Notes under the pieces: generated by a model
What the model was told of the DNA's origin: nothing
What the model saw: only the letters and a program-made list of their open reading frames with translations
Databases searched by the model: none
Shown here: positions 7,402 to 14,478 of the stretch, piece by piece
Layout of the letters: each line of letters opens with the position of its first letter
Numbering within the stretch: the first letter of the stretch is position 1
Assembly (NCBI GenBank): GCA_027080725.1
Contig: JALWRC010000002.1
Span: 1-32,547, forward strand
DNA length: 32,547 nt
Origin: Saprospiraceae bacterium
Lineage (GTDB): Bacteria; Bacteroidota; Bacteroidia; Chitinophagales; Saprospiraceae
Direction of reading: 5' to 3'
Made by a program: the position numbers and the translations under genes

Positions 7402-7631
7402 ATCGCAACAGGGTAAACTCTTTCACCTCTTAACGAATCAGCAGCAAAAGAGAGGGCTGCCCAAATACTTTCTTTATCTAAATTTGGGAATGCATTGAGT
7501 AAATCATCCGTGGTCTTCCCGGCTGCTAATTCTTCTATAATCAACTCTACAGTAATTCTAGTGCCTTTAATAATTGGTTTTCCAAGCATTACTTTTGGAT
7601 TGATTTCGATATAATTCATATAAGTATTCAT
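7398..7631 (-). CDS. DUF433 antitoxin
   Basis: A 77-residue protein (73 if the second Met at 7619 is used). The DUF433 pattern is clear: INPKVMLGKPIIKGTRITVE, then the helix-turn-helix-like part LIIEELAAGKTTDDLLNAFP and KESIWAALSFAAD. DUF433 proteins are paired with DUF5615 PIN-like proteins and are thought to bind the operator and neutralise the toxin. The stop overlaps the toxin ATG by 4 nt, implying translational coupling. The antitoxin itself appears intact while its toxin is interrupted. Confidence 0.88.
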   Translation of the reverse strand: MNTYMNYIEINPKVMLGKPIIKGTRITVELIIEELAAGKTTDDLLNAFPNLDKESIWAALSFAADSLRGERVYPVAI

Positions 7632-7946
7632 AATTCAGAATTCATCTATTTGCTTTTTATTGTCTTTAAAGATCAAATGGCACCTTTGAGATGATTAAAA
7701 CAATTCTACCATTGCAGGATTAATACTTCTTTTAATCATAACGGTTTCATAGATACAATCTTAACGATTTTAAAGGAATTTAAGTTCCTTCATTTTATTT
7801 TGTTCCTGACGCGATAGTACCTTGATTGACAAAAACGAAAAAACTGTATAAAAGTACAAAGAATTTGAATACTGAACTGTTGCTACCCCAACGAAACAAG
7901 TCCTAAAGCAACCGACACCATCTCCTTTCCTTCATACCAAGTAGCA
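7632..7946. other. AT-rich intergenic region between moeA and the DUF433 gene
   Basis: There is no gene of recognisable family here. It holds an AAGGAA/TTCCTT inverted repeat at 7773-7778 and 7785-7790 followed by a T-rich stretch, which could end the moeA transcript. A TACTTTTA-like string on minus around 7848-7856 could serve the antitoxin. Confidence 0.4.
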
Positions 7947-9146
7947 TTAATCGAATACCGTCCGCCAAAAAGGATAGACTTCTCCCGTCTCAAACCGCGT
8001 CTTGTCTGCCGGCAATTCCAAAAAGCCATCGCTATACACCAGGCGGGTAAAATCCCCCGAACCATGTCCGGGTTGAGGAGCCGCCCGGCAGACACCATTC
8101 TCATCCACCGTCAACGATGCTTCCAGCAAGCGCGTCAAAGCGGGCTTAAACTCCAGTCCTTTGGAGAGTACCACCGGAATCGCATAATCCGCTTCCAATC
8201 CCAAACAAGCCCGCATCCAAGGGATCACATAGCGCACCGTGCTCGCCATCGAAGAGACCGGATTGCCCGGCAAGGCAAAAATACACTTCCTCCCCAGGGT
8301 GCCAAACCAAAAGGGCTTCCCCGGACGCTGTGCGACGCGATGAAAGTGCTTTTCAGCCCCGAGCTCCGACAAAACACCCGGGATGTAATCAAACTTCCCC
8401 TTGGACACCCCGCCGACGAGAATCAAGGCATCGTGAGACTCGAATGCCTCCCTCAGCCCCCGGCGAATATCATCCTTATCGTCCTTGAAGTGATACATCT
8501 CAATCCGCGGATGGTAAGGAGCCAATAGCGCTTGAATCGCATATACATTCGAACGCCGGATTTGGTGGGGAGCCGGCTCCTCCGCGACGGATACGAGTTC
8601 GTCACCACTCGATATGATACCAAAGGAAGGAACCCGGAACACTTCCACTTCGACCATACCCTCAGAAGCCAACATCGAAATATCCGTCGGTGTCAAGCGC
8701 TTTCCTGCGGGAATCAACACCTCCCCCACATGATTGTCCTTGCCCCGGTGATGGATATTTTGGCCTCTGACCACCGTATCTACCATTATCTCAGCCCAAC
8801 CATCCCCGACTTTCAAATCCTCATACCGGATCACCGTGTCTACCCCTTCCGGAAGCGCTGCCCCCGTCATAATCTCCACCGCTTTGCGCGGGTCTTCCAC
8901 CTCGGCCAATGGATCACCGGCGGCAATCACCCGCTCCATTTCAAATCTCCGCTGCCCGGACTCCACCATTTCATACAAGACCGCTATACCATCCATCGCC
9001 ACCCGGTCGAAGGGAGGTAAATCACGCGAGGCCCTCAGCGGTTTGGCCAAGACCCGTCCGACCGCTGCTTGGTAATGCACGCCTTCCGTCCCATAATCCA
9101 TCGTATGGCCCAGCACAATGTCAAATGCTTCTTGTAATGTTATCAT
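7947..9146 (-). CDS. moeA: Molybdopterin molybdenumtransferase MoeA
   Basis: MoeA inserts molybdate into adenylylated molybdopterin to give Mo-cofactor in the cytosol. The start MITLQEAFDIVLGH at 9146 is chosen over an upstream Met at 9164, because a -7 box occupies 9162-9169 and would leave that Met untranscribed. The 399-residue product has the MoeA N-terminal signature PPFDRVAMDGIAV (45-57), the substrate-loop motif HHRGKDNHVGE, SSGDELV (179-185) and the nucleotide/MPT loop GGVSKGKFDYI (245-255). The C-terminal beta domain ends TGEVYPFWRTVFD. It is divergent from the rest of the Moco cluster and shares its control region. Confidence 0.96.
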   Translation of the reverse strand: MITLQEAFDIVLGHTMDYGTEGVHYQAAVGRVLAKPLRASRDLPPFDRVAMDGIAVLYEMVESGQRRFEMERVIAAGDPLAEVEDPRKAVEIMTGAALPEGVDTVIRYEDLKVGDGWAEIMVDTVVRGQNIHHRGKDNHVGEVLIPAGKRLTPTDISMLASEGMVEVEVFRVPSFGIISSGDELVSVAEEPAPHQIRRSNVYAIQALLAPYHPRIEMYHFKDDKDDIRRGLREAFESHDALILVGGVSKGKFDYIPGVLSELGAEKHFHRVAQRPGKPFWFGTLGRKCIFALPGNPVSSMASTVRYVIPWMRACLGLEADYAIPVVLSKGLEFKPALTRLLEASLTVDENGVCRAAPQPGHGSGDFTRLVYSDGFLELPADKTRFETGEVYPFWRTVFD

Positions 9147-9161
9147 TTTGTCCTTTTTGCA

Positions 9162-9169
9162 CAAAGGTA
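9162..9169 (-). promoter_or_regulatory. -7 box of the moeA promoter
   Basis: Read on minus this is TACCTTTG (TAnnTTTG). The predicted RNA start near 9155 leaves only the Met at 9146 usable, which decides the moeA start. Confidence 0.6.
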
Positions 9170-9177
9170 TGGGTTTT

Positions 9178-9201
9178 CATTATATCTTTGCGGATATAAT
9201 G
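9178..9201. promoter_or_regulatory. Perfect 24-bp palindrome, probable ModE-type operator
   Basis: CATTATATC (9178-9186), spacer TTTGCG, GATATAATG (9193-9201): nine perfectly paired bases on each side of a 6-bp spacer. E. coli ModE sites also have two TATA-rich half-sites six bases apart. The site contains the plus-strand -7 box TATCTTTG (9183-9190) and lies directly upstream of the moeA -7 box, where the moeA -33 region would be. A bound protein would block both divergent promoters. Confidence 0.75.
9183..9190 (+). promoter_or_regulatory. -7 box of the Moco operon promoter
   Basis: TATCTTTG, embedded in the palindrome 9178-9201. The ATG of the ModE-like gene follows at 9263. Confidence 0.65.
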
Positions 9202-9262
9202 CTTGGATTGTAGTCGCCGGGTATGAAATCGTGGGCACAGCACTAAAAGAAGGATTGCGTTT

Positions 9263-9598
9263 ATGAAAGTAAAAGCCAGGATATGGATGGAATCAGACAA
9301 GGGCTTATTGCTCGGCAAAGGGCGATACGCTTTGCTTCGTGCGATAGAGCGCCATGGCTCCATCAACCGGGCAGCCAAGGAAATGCAACTCTCCTACAAA
9401 AAGGCCTGGCGCCAGGTGAATGACATCAATGCCAACGCCAGAGAAAAAGTGGTCATCCGCGTCAGTGGCGGAAAGGGGGGTGGCGGCACTCGTCTGACGG
9501 CCTATGGCAAGGCATTGTTGGCGGCGTTTGATGAGATGGACCGGGCATGTGCTGTTTTTCTGGAGCAGCAACTTGAGCGTTTTAAAGCAATAAACTAA
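9263..9598 (+). CDS. ModE-like winged-helix regulator without molybdate domain
   Basis: A 111-residue protein matching only the N-terminal DNA-binding domain of ModE. It shows GRYALLRAIERHGSINRAAK, then LSYKKAWRQVNDIN (recognition helix) and the glycine-rich wing RVSGGKGGGGTRLTAYGKALL. The C-terminal molbindin (TOBE) pair that senses molybdate in E. coli ModE is absent. It is the first gene of the Moco operon, 5 nt before moaD. The nearest likely target is the palindrome at 9178-9201, so autorepression plus control of moeA is likely. How the signal is sensed is unknown; a separate partner or a Moco intermediate is possible. Confidence 0.9.
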   Translation: MKVKARIWMESDKGLLLGKGRYALLRAIERHGSINRAAKEMQLSYKKAWRQVNDINANAREKVVIRVSGGKGGGGTRLTAYGKALLAAFDEMDRACAVFLEQQLERFKAIN

Positions 9599-9603
9599 TC
9601 ACC

Positions 9604-9846
9604 ATGGCTACCATTACGATACATTACTTCGGGATGCTCGAATCCCTGACCGGCAAAGCCGAAGACCGGGTGGATATACCGGCCGGTTGGTCTGTGGGCC
9701 AACTCCTCGAGCACCTCGACCGGCAATATTCCGGACTCAGGGACAAATGCTTCCGGGTAGCCGTCAATGACGTTATTCAATCCGGAGAACGGGTGATTGA
9801 TGAAGGAGACCGCATCGCCTTCATGCCTCCTTTCGCAGGGGGATAA
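9604..9846 (+). CDS. moaD: Molybdopterin synthase small subunit MoaD
   Basis: An 80-residue ubiquitin-fold sulfur carrier ending in PPFAGG. The Gly-Gly C-terminus is adenylated and thiocarboxylated by the E1 enzyme encoded next door, then donates sulfur to precursor Z within the MoaD-MoaE complex. Typical MoaD features are the opening strand TITIHYFGMLESLTGKAED and the segment VNDVIQSGERVIDEGDRIAF. It starts 5 nt after the regulator gene and ends 9 nt before the E1 gene. Confidence 0.95.
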   Translation: MATITIHYFGMLESLTGKAEDRVDIPAGWSVGQLLEHLDRQYSGLRDKCFRVAVNDVIQSGERVIDEGDRIAFMPPFAGG

Positions 9847-9855
9847 ACGGAGACC

Positions 9856-10965
9856 ATGACGATGAACAGAAGATACGACAGACAGATGCTATTGCCCGAA
9901 ATCGGAGCGGAGGGACAGCGCCGGTTGAAGGAAGCACGGGTGCTGGTCATCGGCGCCGGAGGACTCGGTTGTCCGGTGTTGCAATATCTCACCGCTGCGG
10001 GGACGGGGTTCATCCGCATGGTCGATGCGGATACCGTGGCTTGGACCAACCTCCACCGGCAAGTGCTATACGGTACAGAAGACGTCGGACGTCCCAAAGT
10101 AGAGATCGCCAAAGAGGTGCTTTCCCAGATGAACGGGGAAGTGGAAATCGAAGCCCTGCAAGTCTTTGCCACACCGGACAATATATTTGAACTGATGGAC
10201 GATATCGACATCGTGGTAGATGCCACGGACAATATCCCTACCCGGTATTTGGTCAATGACGCCGGGGTATTGTCGGGTATTCCGGTGGTTTATGGAGCGA
10301 TCCACCGCTTCGAAGGACAGGTGACCGTCTTCAATTATCAAGGGAGCGCCCATTACCGGGATCTCTTCCCCGAGCCTCCCCGCGAAGGGGAAATTCCGGA
10401 CTGCCAAACGGCCGGAGTGCTCGGAGTTTTACCGGGTATTGTCGGGGCTTATCAGGCGGCAGAGGTGCTCAAAATCATCACCCGGTCCGGAGAGGTCCTC
10501 GCCAACCGGTTGCTTTTTATTGACATTTGGAAGCAGCGACACCATGTGTTTGAATACCACCCGGCAGCACCCGGCCACCCCTCCCTGCCCGCTACCCGGG
10601 AAGCCCTTCAGGCCCAGGACTACCGGCAGAACTGCCTCACACCTGCCAATGGCCGGACGGTAGATAAAGAGGCATTTTACACACTGCTTGAAGAAAAACA
10701 TATCGTCTTTCTCGACGTCCGCCAACCCGAAGAACTTCCGCGATGGACGGACGACCGGGTCCTCTCCATTCCACTTGACCGGCTCCGGGCGGAGAAGCAG
10801 CTATTGCCCAAAGACAAAAAAATAGTGACCTTCTGTCAGACAGGAATCCGCAGCCGTCAGGCGCTGCCCCTGCTCGACGATTTCATACCTCGAGAAAACC
10901 TCGCATATATCCCTTTTTCAATTCACCAAATACTCGCTTATGTCACACAGATGGATCGAAGGTAA
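9856..10965 (+). CDS. moeB: MoaD-activating E1 enzyme with C-terminal rhodanese domain
   Basis: A 369-residue fusion. Residues 1-240 are a ThiF/MoeB/HesA adenylyltransferase: nucleotide loop GAGGLG (33-38), NLHRQVLYGTEDVGRPK, DATDNIPTRYLVND, and a Cys183 in PDCQTAGVLGVLPG. Residues ~265-369 are a rhodanese with the active-site loop Cys327 in CQTGIRSRQA. It adenylates MoaD and passes sulfur to it, so one protein does both steps, like MoeZ/MOCS3 types. The zinc-binding CxxC of E. coli MoeB is replaced by HYRDLF, as in MoeZ-like proteins. The 3' end overlaps moaE by 26 nt. Confidence 0.93.
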   Translation: MTMNRRYDRQMLLPEIGAEGQRRLKEARVLVIGAGGLGCPVLQYLTAAGTGFIRMVDADTVAWTNLHRQVLYGTEDVGRPKVEIAKEVLSQMNGEVEIEALQVFATPDNIFELMDDIDIVVDATDNIPTRYLVNDAGVLSGIPVVYGAIHRFEGQVTVFNYQGSAHYRDLFPEPPREGEIPDCQTAGVLGVLPGIVGAYQAAEVLKIITRSGEVLANRLLFIDIWKQRHHVFEYHPAAPGHPSLPATREALQAQDYRQNCLTPANGRTVDKEAFYTLLEEKHIVFLDVRQPEELPRWTDDRVLSIPLDRLRAEKQLLPKDKKIVTFCQTGIRSRQALPLLDDFIPRENLAYIPFSIHQILAYVTQMDRR

Positions 10966-11368
10966 TATTCCGTTGGAAGCGATAGAGCTTATCGCCCGAA
11001 AGGGCCGGAGCCGGAGAAAAACCGGGGCTCAGGCGTTTTTTCTCGGTCAGATCAGGGCAGATGGATGCTGGGGAAAGACAGTGCAGAGCATCGAGTATTC
11101 GGCCTACCGGGCATTGGCGGATAAGACCTTCGAGCAGTTGATCGAGGAGGCCAAAAAGCGCTTTGACCTGGAGGCGGTCGAACTGCTCCACAGCGAAGGC
11201 GAAGTGCCGGTCGGAGGATGGAGTTTGCTCGTTTGGGTGGCTTCGGAACACCGGCAAGCGTGTTTTGATGCCTTGCGGTGGTTGGTCGATAAGGTCAAGG
11301 AAGAGGTGCCGATTTTTGCAAAAGAGCACTTTGAAGAAGGCGATTTTCAATGGAAAAAAAACAAATAA
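10940..11368 (+). CDS. moaE: Molybdopterin synthase catalytic subunit MoaE
   Basis: A 142-residue MoaE. It transfers two sulfurs from MoaD thiocarboxylate to precursor Z. Signatures include GAQAFFLGQIRAD near the N-terminus, SIEYSAYRALADK, the strand GEVPVGGWSLLVWVASEHR and the catalytic lysine segment DKVKEEVPIFAKEHFEEG. It overlaps the upstream E1 gene by 26 nt, which suggests coupled translation, and ends 6 nt before moaCB. Confidence 0.94.
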   Translation: MSHRWIEGNIPLEAIELIARKGRSRRKTGAQAFFLGQIRADGCWGKTVQSIEYSAYRALADKTFEQLIEEAKKRFDLEAVELLHSEGEVPVGGWSLLVWVASEHRQACFDALRWLVDKVKEEVPIFAKEHFEEGDFQWKKNK

Positions 11369-11374
11369 AACGAT

Positions 11375-12274
11375 ATGGTTGATATCACTCACAAACGTAC
11401 GACCCTGCGACGCGCCATAGCGGAGGCGACGGTGCGGGTCAGCAAAGAAGCTACTATCCGCGCCATCCAACAAAACGAGGTTCCCAAAGGCAATGTCTTC
11501 GAGATGGCCAAAACTGCGGGATTGCTCGGGGTCAAAAAGACACCCATGCTCATCCCAGATTGTCACCCTATTCCGGTGGAATTTACGGCGGTCTCGTATG
11601 AAATCGCCGGCCTGGACATCAGGATAACCATGGAGGTCAAAGCAATCTACCGCACCGGGGTCGAAGTGGAGGCCATGCACGGAGTCTCCGTGGTGGCACT
11701 CACCCTTTACGACATGCTCAAGCCCATCGACAAAGGGGTAACCATCTCCAATATCCGGTTATTGGAAAAGTCCGGCGGAAAATCCGATCTGCGCAAGAAG
11801 GTCAGCACTACGGTCAAAACCGTGCTGATCGTGTGTTCCAATGCCATTGTCAACGGCAAAAAACCCGACAAGATCACCCCACTCGTCCAAGACTTTCTCG
11901 AACAGTATCAATTGTCTGTCTCCGATGCTATCACCATCGGCGACGAAGCAGCAGCCCTACGCGAAGGGCTGGAGCAAATGTCGGGTTGCGGGATGGTCAT
12001 CATCGCCGGAGGAACAGGGTTGACACCCACCGATAAAACGCCGGAAGTCATTCGCCCGATGTTGGACAGGGAGATTCCGGGTATCGGGGAGACCGTGCGG
12101 CACTACGGAGACCACCGCACGCCAAAATCCCTGATGTCCCGTTGTTTTGGCGGGATGAAGGGCAACACGTTGGTGCTCGCATTGCCCGGTTCTTCCGCCG
12201 GCATGGAGGATGCCTTGCACGCATTGTTTCCGTTTTTACTGACCATGGTGGACAAACTAAATCACGACAGTTAG
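11375..12274 (+). CDS. moaCB: Bifunctional MoaC-MoaB (precursor Z synthase / molybdopterin adenylyltransferase)
   Basis: A 299-residue fusion. The first ~145 residues are MoaC, with a MVDITHKRTTLRRAIAEATV start, the active-site lysines in GVKKTPMLIPDCHPI and the dimer helix MHGVSVVALTLYDMLKPID. The rest is a MoaB/MogA domain: TVLIVCSNAIVNGKKPDK, IGDEAAALREGL, the loop AGGTGLTPTDKTPE and LPGSSAGMEDALHALFP. MoaC rearranges the MoaA product into cyclic pyranopterin monophosphate; MoaB adenylates molybdopterin before MoeA acts. Fusing an early and a late step in one chain is known in Bacteroidota. It ends one base before moaA. Confidence 0.94.
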   Translation: MVDITHKRTTLRRAIAEATVRVSKEATIRAIQQNEVPKGNVFEMAKTAGLLGVKKTPMLIPDCHPIPVEFTAVSYEIAGLDIRITMEVKAIYRTGVEVEAMHGVSVVALTLYDMLKPIDKGVTISNIRLLEKSGGKSDLRKKVSTTVKTVLIVCSNAIVNGKKPDKITPLVQDFLEQYQLSVSDAITIGDEAAALREGLEQMSGCGMVIIAGGTGLTPTDKTPEVIRPMLDREIPGIGETVRHYGDHRTPKSLMSRCFGGMKGNTLVLALPGSSAGMEDALHALFPFLLTMVDKLNHDS

Positions 12275-12275
12275 C

Positions 12276-13280
12276 ATGACGAATCCCTCATCCATATTGA
12301 CCGATTCACACGGCCGGGAGCACACCTATCTGCGCCTCTCCCTCACCGAGCGTTGCAATCTGCGGTGTACTTACTGTATGCCTGCCGAGGGAGCCGATTT
12401 GAGCCCCAAGGAGCACATCATGAAGACGCATGAAATCGTCGAAATAGCAAAGCAATTTGTCGACCTCGGAGTGACGAAGATTCGATTGACCGGTGGAGAA
12501 CCCCTCGTCCGGAAAAACGTCGAGGAAATTCTCCGGTCTTTGGCCGCCCTCCCCGTAGAATTGTCCCTTACGACCAATGCCGTTATCCTCGACCGCTACC
12601 TTCCGTTGCTTAAGGAACTCGGCATCCGGTATCTCAATATCAGCCTGGACCACCTGGATGCCCATCGCTTTCTGATGACCACTTTACGGGATGATTATGA
12701 CAAGGTGATGCACAATATTCTCCTGGCAGAAGCGGATGACTTCTTTACCGTCAAGGTCAATGCCGTCCTCATCAAGGGGATTAACGACATGGAAGTGGTG
12801 GATTTTATCCGTTGGACGGAGGATAAAAACCTGCATGTGCGCTTCATCGAATTCATGCCCTTCGATGGCAACAACTGGGATATGAGCCGCCTGGTCTCCT
12901 TTGATGAGATCGTATCGGCAGCCATGCAGCATTTTGGCAAAGAGAATGTCCTGCGCATCGATGACCGGCCGAATGACACTTCCGAAAATTTTAGAATCAG
13001 AGGGCACAAAGGCACCTTCGCTATCATTTCGACGGTCACCCGCCCATTCTGCTCCACCTGCAATCGCATCCGGTTAACGGCCAACGGAAGGATAAAAAAT
13101 TGCCTGTTTTCCGGGACGGAGACGGACCTTCTGACTCCCTTTAGAGCAGGAGCGGATATTCGCCCCTTGATTAAAAACGCGATCCGGAGTAAACATGCCG
13201 TCAGAGGGGGAATGGATGATTCGGCCTTCAAAAACCCGGGCAATCACCACAACAGAAGCATGATATTAATAGGGGGATGA
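12276..13280 (+). CDS. moaA: GTP 3',8-cyclase MoaA
   Basis: A 334-residue radical SAM enzyme that starts Moco synthesis from GTP. The SAM cluster motif Cys27-Cys31-Cys34 lies in ERCNLRCTYCMPAEG, and the second [4Fe-4S] cluster cysteines are Cys259, Cys262 and Cys276. LTGGEPLVRK and the C-terminal Gly-Gly (SMILIGG) needed for activity are present. It is the last gene of the operon. The final bases overlap a small minus-strand frame. No molybdate transporter, MobA or molybdoenzyme is in this window. Confidence 0.97.
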   Translation: MTNPSSILTDSHGREHTYLRLSLTERCNLRCTYCMPAEGADLSPKEHIMKTHEIVEIAKQFVDLGVTKIRLTGGEPLVRKNVEEILRSLAALPVELSLTTNAVILDRYLPLLKELGIRYLNISLDHLDAHRFLMTTLRDDYDKVMHNILLAEADDFFTVKVNAVLIKGINDMEVVDFIRWTEDKNLHVRFIEFMPFDGNNWDMSRLVSFDEIVSAAMQHFGKENVLRIDDRPNDTSENFRIRGHKGTFAIISTVTRPFCSTCNRIRLTANGRIKNCLFSGTETDLLTPFRAGADIRPLIKNAIRSKHAVRGGMDDSAFKNPGNHHNRSMILIGG

Positions 13281-13451
13281 GATACCTCCCATACCTCGTC
13301 GATGTTTGTAATACACACGCGGATAACTCACAAGCACCAATAGTACCAAGTACTTCAAATATCCGGCGGCTTTATCTGGTAATCTCCGTCTGTCTATCAT
13401 GGTGTCGGTGGGTTTGGCGATAGGTGTATGCCAGGTTTCTCTTTTATTCAT
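13266..13451 (-). CDS. Small ORF of unknown function downstream of the PIN gene
   Basis: A 61-codon frame whose ATG overlaps the PIN-domain stop (ATGAATAA) and whose end overlaps moaA by 15 nt. It contains a hydrophobic run, AGYLKYLVLLVLVSY, that could be one membrane segment. The end of the frame includes one copy of the dispersed TAATACACAC repeat (13305-13318), so the C-terminus may be noncoding repeat DNA. I do not recognise a family. It may be a remnant. Confidence 0.25.
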   Translation of the reverse strand: MNKRETWHTPIAKPTDTMIDRRRLPDKAAGYLKYLVLLVLVSYPRVYYKHRRGMGGISSPY

Positions 13452-13863
13452 TTCTCATTTTTGCCAAATACTCTTTTGGTGTCAATATCGACAAATCACT
13501 TTCCTTGTAATCCTTTGTGTTGCGGGTGATGATTATTTTATGCCCTGATTCTACAGCGCAAAAGTTTTGAACACTATCCTCAAAATCCATAAAACGCGAA
13601 TTGGACGCTCGATCTATTACCTTTTGACCGACACTTTCCATATGCACGATTTTTAAGATCTTCTTTGTCATTGAATCTGCTTTTTTTCGGTTTTCCAGTC
13701 TTCTGATTATGCAATTTACATTGGTGATACTTATTGGCGAACTAAATAGCTTCACACCGGAATCAATGCATTTCTCAATTAATTCGGCAATATGCTCTGA
13801 GAATGGCGCTCTGTCAAGCAATAAATCCAAAAGCACATCAGAGTCTAAATACAATTTTTTCAT
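13444..13863 (-). CDS. PIN-domain toxin (VapC-like ribonuclease)
   Basis: A 139-residue PIN protein; the start at 13863 (MKKLYLDSDVLLDLLLDRAP) is the canonical N-terminus, although the frame is open to 13896. The acidic residues are present: Asp7 and Asp13 in LDSDVLLDLL, and the D-E-D stretch DFEDSVQNFCAV, then IITRNTKDYKESD. Such toxins cleave RNA and are normally held by an antitoxin encoded just upstream. Here the upstream DUF6364-type antitoxin is split by an insertion, and a large palindromic element lies between the two genes. The toxin frame itself is intact, which raises the question of how it is tolerated. Confidence 0.85.
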   Translation of the reverse strand: MKKLYLDSDVLLDLLLDRAPFSEHIAELIEKCIDSGVKLFSSPISITNVNCIIRRLENRKKADSMTKKILKIVHMESVGQKVIDRASNSRFMDFEDSVQNFCAVESGHKIIITRNTKDYKESDLSILTPKEYLAKMRNE

Positions 13864-13903
13864 TTGCCAAAATATTTTTTGACAGTGGTCTATCAACGCT
13901 TAA

Positions 13904-14028
13904 GTGACGAGGTAGATTTGAGCGTATTTTACATCTGAACGAGGCAAAAAACGCAGGCATAGCTATTAGCTACGTCGAGTATTTTTAACGAAGTTCAGGC
14001 GCAAAATACACCGAAAATACCCGTCAAT
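13904..14028. repeat. Imperfect ~120-bp palindromic element
   Basis: Two arms fold around TAGCTATTAGCTA (13960-13972). Matching blocks include GTATTTT (13924-13930) with AAAATAC (14003-14009) and TGAAC (13936-13940) with GTTCA (13993-13997). It fills the whole gap between the antitoxin relic stop (14029) and the PIN toxin start. It has no coding content and resembles an interspersed intergenic palindrome. In RNA it would form one long stem. Confidence 0.75.
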
Positions 14029-14449
14029 TTAGGTTTGATAGAGCACAAGTGCATCTTGTAGTATTTCCTTGTAAGAGCTAAATTCTTTGGGCATCTTTAC
14101 CGACCCTTTTAGTTCTCTCACCAATTCCAGTTTTGTTGTTTTCTTATTCAAGCCTTCTGTTCCGGCAAGGGATTTCAAGTACTCTTCTACAATACTAGTG
14201 CTCCGCGCAGAAAATAACTACCCATATAACCTCGCTCTTTTCTCCTGACTCTTCGTTGCTCAAACAGTCATTATACTACGGCATAACTCCTGTTTAAGCG
14301 CCTCGATTCAGCAAAAAAACTGCTTCGGTTGCAAAGGGGATTTATTTCGTACGCGGAGCACTAGATAGGCTTTTACCACTCGATTTGGCATATCTTTTTG
14401 CCGCCTCGATAACAACTTGATGGATAGATAAGGTTAGCTTGGTGTTCAT
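14029..14449 (-). pseudogene. DUF6364-type antitoxin split by a MITE-like insertion
   Basis: From ATG at 14449 the frame reads MNTKLTLSIHQVVIEAAKRY then AKSSGKSLSS, before running into insertion sequence and stopping after 35 residues. The remainder, SIVEEYLKSLAGTEG to LQDALVLYQT, resumes at 14196 and stops at 14031-14029. Removing the insertion with one target copy gives 255 nt, an uninterrupted 84-residue protein of the ribbon-helix-helix DUF6364 kind that partners PIN toxins. The surviving 35-residue fragment keeps the DNA-binding N-terminus but loses the toxin-neutralising tail. Confidence 0.88.
14198..14361. mobile_element. 164-bp MITE-like insertion
   Basis: Perfect terminal inverted repeats GTGCTCCGCG/CGCGGAGCAC, continuing imperfectly to about 26 bp (21 of 26 match). 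The ends are flanked by TA duplicated within CTAG on both sides (14195-14198 and 14361-14364). There is no coding capacity. A TA target duplication is typical of IS630/Tc1-mariner related elements, so this is probably a non-autonomous derivative mobilised in trans. A CTAG duplication with a 162-bp element fits equally well. Confidence 0.85.
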
Positions 14450-14450
14450 A

Positions 14451-14478
14451 CGTACACTTTTTTACGTGTAAAGGTACG
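14451..14478 (-). promoter_or_regulatory. Candidate antitoxin operator and promoter
   Basis: An imperfect dyad, CGTACACTTT (14451-14460) against AAAGGTACG (14470-14478), lies 2 nt before the antitoxin ATG. Read on minus, 14476-14469 is TACCTTTA, one base off the TAnnTTTG -7 box. RHH antitoxins usually bind such dyads to repress their own operon. Confidence 0.45.

Noticed and set aside
7883-8104. Minus-strand frame overlapping the end of moeA
   Set aside because: Mostly a shadow of moeA in another frame, and the free end has no recognisable features.
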